DNA of 64,000 nt, from NCBI RefSeq assembly GCF_001045445.1, contig NZ_LFNF01000001.1:310001-374000 (forward strand), in the 5' to 3' direction. The stretch is from Chryseobacterium sp. BLS98. Lineage in GTDB: Bacteria > Bacteroidota > Bacteroidia > Flavobacteriales > Weeksellaceae. Each line of letters opens with the position of its first letter. Within the stretch, counting starts at the first letter, position 1. Positions 61,550-64,000 of the stretch are shown one piece after another. Under the pieces are notes generated by a model. The model did not search any database. It had not been told where the DNA came from and worked only from the letters and a program-made list of their open reading frames with translations. The position numbers and the translations under genes are program-made.

Positions 61550-62374
61550 TTAAGAAAAATTAGTTACTATTTTCAGAAGCTCGGAACTGTCCATGTCCTG
61601 AATCTCTTCTGTTTCGTCGTCTTTAAGTAAGTCCTTGTGATCATCATAATAAAATATTTTCCATTCTTTATCATGATATTCAAGTGCGGAGAGATTTTCG
61701 ATCCAGTCTCCGGAGTTAAGATAAGTACACGCTCCTTTTTTTGTGACCACTTCACGGATCTGAGGCTGGTGGATATGTCCACAGATTACATAATCGTAAT
61801 GGTTATCAATAGCCAGTTCGGAAGCAGTCAGTTCGAAATCCCCGATATACTTCACTGCTTTTTTCACATTGTTTTTGATCTTCTTGGAAAATGAATATTT
61901 TTCTCTGCCCATTTTCTCTAAAAACCAGTTTACAATATTATTAATGATAATCAGGAGATCGTAACCTTTCCCACCAAGTTTTGCAATCCATTTGGAATGC
62001 TGCACAGAGGCATCAAAAACATCTCCGTGAAATATCCAGGTCTTTTTCTGATCAATATCAAGACAAATTTTGTTACAAACCTTTAGTTTTCCCAATTCAA
62101 AATCGGTAAACTTACGGAACATTTCATCGTGATTCCCTGTGATGTAATAAACCTGTGTATTTTTTGTAGCAAATGAAAGGATCTTTTTGATCACTTTCAA
62201 ATGAGGTTTAGGGAAGTAAGACTTTTTAAACTGCCAGATATCAATAATATCACCGTTCAAAACTAATGTTTTAGGCTGGATAGAATTGAGATATCGCAAC
62301 AGCTCTTTAGCCTTACATCCATAAGTTCCCAAATGAACATCCGATATGACAACTAATTCAACGTTTCTTTTCAT
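61550..62374 (-). CDS. UDP-2,3-diacylglucosamine diphosphatase-like metallophosphatase
   Basis: This 274-residue calcineurin-like phosphoesterase has metal motifs VISDVHLGTYG, NGDIIDIW, TGNHDEMFRK, FHGDVFD and ICGHIHQPQIREV, in the LpxH/YbbF order. The start at 62374 (MKRNVELV) is chosen over a nearby upstream ATG. It is longer than E. coli LpxH and may belong to the related branch rather than lipid A synthesis itself. The adjacent glycosyltransferase gene suggests joint action on a glycolipid. Its true substrate cannot be read from sequence. Confidence 0.85.
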   Translation of the reverse strand: MKRNVELVVISDVHLGTYGCKAKELLRYLNSIQPKTLVLNGDIIDIWQFKKSYFPKPHLKVIKKILSFATKNTQVYYITGNHDEMFRKFTDFELGKLKVCNKICLDIDQKKTWIFHGDVFDASVQHSKWIAKLGGKGYDLLIIINNIVNWFLEKMGREKYSFSKKIKNNVKKAVKYIGDFELTASELAIDNHYDYVICGHIHQPQIREVVTKKGACTYLNSGDWIENLSALEYHDKEWKIFYYDDHKDLLKDDETEEIQDMDSSELLKIVTNFS

Positions 62375-62431
62375 AGTTTTATGCAAAGAAACTAATTGAA
62401 AGTTAACTGTATATGAATGCTATATTATTTT

Positions 62432-63172
62432 TTACAGTGAATCCATCAATTCATCTGTGATCTCCATATTGTGGTAAACGTTCTGTACGTCATCGTCATC
62501 TTCGAAACGCTCAAGCATTTTCATATTAGCTTTGAACTGCTCTTCGTTTACTTCTTTGGTATTGTTCGGAATTCTCTGAAGTTCTGCACTTTTTGCTTCA
62601 ATGCCCAATTCATCCAATTTGTGTGACAATGAACCGAAGTCTTCAAAAGCTGTTGTAATCATCACTTCATCATCATCTTTTTCCACATCTTCAGCACCTC
62701 CGTCAATCATTTCCATTTCAAAATCGTCCCAATCCATTTTAACCTGAGCCAGATCAATGCTGAAAATTCCTTTTCTGTCAAAGATAAAAGCCAGCTCACC
62801 GTTTTTACCAAGGTTACCGTCAAACTTGTTGAAGATCGCTCTTACATTGGCAACGGTTCTGGTTGTATTATTGGTAGTGCATTCAACAAAGAAAGCAACA
62901 CCACCCTGCCCATATCCTTCATAAGTAACTTCTTCGTAGTTTTCCGCATCCGCACCACTTGCTTTTTTGATAGCTCTTTCTACGTTATCTTTAGGCATAT
63001 TAGCTCCTTTGGCATTCTGGATACATCTCCTTAAAGCCGGGTTGGCCTCAGGATCTGTTCCTCCGGCTTTTACGGCCAGTGCTATATCTTTACCTATTTT
63101 GGAGAAAGTTTTGGCCATTTTATCCCATCTGGCCATTTTAGAAGCTTTTCTATATTCAAATGCTCTTCCCAT
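62432..63172 (-). CDS. YebC/PmpR family transcriptional or translational regulator
   Basis: This 246-residue protein begins MGRAFEYRKASKMARWDKMA, close to the family pattern AGHSKWANI, and contains PALRRCIQNAKGANMPKDNV, the YEGYGQGGVAFFVEC signature, and TNNTTRTVANVRAIFNKFDG. YebC-family proteins have been described as DNA-binding regulators and, more recently, as factors that help ribosomes on difficult sequences such as proline runs. It is monocistronic, upstream of the LpxH-like gene. Confidence 0.95.
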   Translation of the reverse strand: MGRAFEYRKASKMARWDKMAKTFSKIGKDIALAVKAGGTDPEANPALRRCIQNAKGANMPKDNVERAIKKASGADAENYEEVTYEGYGQGGVAFFVECTTNNTTRTVANVRAIFNKFDGNLGKNGELAFIFDRKGIFSIDLAQVKMDWDDFEMEMIDGGAEDVEKDDDEVMITTAFEDFGSLSHKLDELGIEAKSAELQRIPNNTKEVNEEQFKANMKMLERFEDDDDVQNVYHNMEITDELMDSL

Positions 63173-63220
63173 TTTAATTTTTAAATTTCAACAAAATTAA
63201 CTAAAAGTCAACAAAAAAAA

Positions 63221-63246
63221 AATACCCCCGAATAATCGGAGGTATT
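63221..63246 (-). terminator. Terminator after the OmpA gene
   Basis: Arms 63221-63231 and 63236-63246 form an 11-bp stem with one C-A mismatch and a 4-base loop; the plus-strand A run at 63211-63222 becomes a T tract on the minus strand. Confidence 0.8.
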
Positions 63247-63265
63247 TATTATTTAGAAAAATTAA

Positions 63266-64000
63266 TTATTTTTTCTTTTTAACTACTTTTTTCTTAGCCG
63301 GAGCTTTTTTAGTAGCTTTTTTTACTGGAGCATCTTCGTAATCTTTTTTCTTGATTGCGTTCCACTCGTTAGCATCTTCGATAGCAGTTACAACAACTTT
63401 TCTATCAGCTTGTCTTTCAGCGTCAGAAGCTTTTTCAGAAACTGTAGCTTTAGTTTCACCAACACCGATTGACTTAAGAGCATTTACATCAACTCCTCTA
63501 GCTTCTAGAGCAGAAACTACTGAAGCAGCTCTTTGTCTAGATAGTTTCAAGTTGTATTCGGCAGCACCTTTAGCATCAGTTTGACCTTCAACTAGGTAGT
63601 TACCACCGTCAGTTTTGATGATTTTAGCAGCGTTATCTAGTTTAGCGCTAGATTCTGGTCTGATAGTCGCTTTATTGAAGTCAAAGTAGATACCTTTAAG
63701 AGCTTCTGTAGTTTCAATAGCAGTTTGTTTCTTAGGCTTAGGACATCCGTTGTATTCTGGAAGACCTGGAACTGTAGGACAAGCGTCATCTTTATCTAAG
63801 ATTCCGTCACCGTCTGTATCTGGCCAAGGACAACCGTTGTTTTCAGCAGGACCTGCTACTGTAGGACAAGCATCGTCTTTATCGATAACACCGTCACCAT
63901 CTGTATCTGGCCAAGGACAACCGTTGTTTTCAACTGGTCCAGCTACTTCTGGACATTGATCGTCTTTATCTGGAACTCCGTCACCGTCAGTATCAGGACA
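63266..64000 (-). CDS. OmpA family outer membrane protein with thrombospondin type 3 repeats, 5' partial
   Basis: The frame is open to the last base of the window, so the N-terminus (signal and beta-barrel) is outside. From the window end inward, the visible 244 residues begin with three 29-residue repeats of the form PDTDGDGVxDKDDxCPxVxGPxENNGCP, Asp-rich calcium-binding TSP type 3-like units. They are followed by the OmpA domain (GIYFDFNKATIRPESSAKLD, then VEGQTDAKGAAEYNLKLSRQRA and GVGETKATVSEKASDAERQADRKV) that binds peptidoglycan. The C-terminus is a lysine-rich tail (KKATKKAPAKKKVVKKKK). It ties the outer membrane to the cell wall. A terminator follows. Confidence 0.93.
   Translation of the reverse strand, partial: CPDTDGDGVPDKDDQCPEVAGPVENNGCPWPDTDGDGVIDKDDACPTVAGPAENNGCPWPDTDGDGILDKDDACPTVPGLPEYNGCPKPKKQTAIETTEALKGIYFDFNKATIRPESSAKLDNAAKIIKTDGGNYLVEGQTDAKGAAEYNLKLSRQRAASVVSALEARGVDVNALKSIGVGETKATVSEKASDAERQADRKVVVTAIEDANEWNAIKKKDYEDAPVKKATKKAPAKKKVVKKKK
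63737..63997. repeat. Three tandem 87-base repeats in the OmpA gene
   Basis: Units at 63997-63911, 63910-63824 and 63823-63737 (minus strand) encode 29-residue TSP3-like repeats. The first two are very similar in DNA (both include CCAAGGACAACCGTTGTTTTC on the plus strand); the third is more diverged. Further copies may lie beyond the window. Confidence 0.85.

Noticed and set aside
63266..63550. A separate small 94-residue gene at the C-terminal end of OmpA
   Set aside because: The frame continues without interruption to the window end, so this is only the last part of the larger OmpA gene.

Overview
This window is a chromosomal segment of a flavobacterium, most likely Chryseobacterium or a close Weeksellaceae relative. 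The reasons are an AT-rich sequence, promoters of the Bacteroidota type (TTTG, about 19-21 bases, TAnnTTTG) with no strong ribosome binding sites, a type IX secretion (T9SS) sorting domain, bacillithiol synthesis (bshA), many SPII lipoproteins, and typical Bacteroidota families (GH92, DUF4292, DUF4254, DUF2851, DUF4350). The genus is inferred from family resemblance, not from a database search. I saw no rRNA, tRNA, CRISPR array, complete insertion sequence or prophage.

Layout. 1-4.6 kb: the end of a GH92 mannosidase, a divergent HxlR regulator/azoreductase pair with a phased operator, and dihydroorotase. 4.7-12 kb: a polysaccharide flippase, a sugar nucleotidyltransferase, then a tight run of DUF4292 lipoprotein, EnvC-like protein, TatA, DUF4254, a lipoprotein and ribA. 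12-18 kb: two orphan lipoproteins, a GH3 glycosidase, bshA, DUF2851, PspC and GNAT. 18-20.5 kb: a SIMPL protein and two tandem carboxypeptidase-regulatory-like paralogues. 20.7-28 kb: an AddA-like helicase-nuclease, a membrane TPR-HTH regulator, and a small cassette in which two helix-turn-helix proteins lie between two secreted 'QVGI/GINT' proteins. 28-38.7 kb: ferritin, a Spy-like protein, a Gly/Asn/Arg-rich secreted protein, 4-alpha-glucanotransferase, a T9SS cargo protein, cysS, DinB, folE and an acetyltransferase-like protein.

38.7-48.6 kb is the best integrated system here: a seven-gene minus-strand methionine cluster. Its order is MetX-like acyltransferase, ACT-homoserine dehydrogenase, MetZ, homocysteine-binding half of MetH, fatty acid desaturase, remainder of MetH, and MetF. 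A SAM-I riboswitch with a clear promoter precedes it and a strong terminator follows it. It covers aspartate semialdehyde to methionine plus methyl-folate supply, with MetH split into two genes around a desaturase.

48.7-64 kb: a GH63-like glucosidase, OsmC, a proline-dehydrogenase-fold protein with altered active-site positions, and a MoxR/DUF58/DUF4350/DUF4129/SpoIIM/RDD membrane cluster. These are followed by GNAT, a MurG-like glycosyltransferase with a LpxH-like phosphatase, a YebC regulator, and the C-terminal part of an OmpA protein with thrombospondin type 3 repeats that runs off the window end.

The candidates I consider most worth a second look are the two-HTH/secreted-protein cassette (about 23.8-28 kb), the atypical proline-dehydrogenase homologue (51.9-52.8 kb), the split metH with embedded desaturase under a SAM riboswitch, and the phased HxlR/azoR operator.
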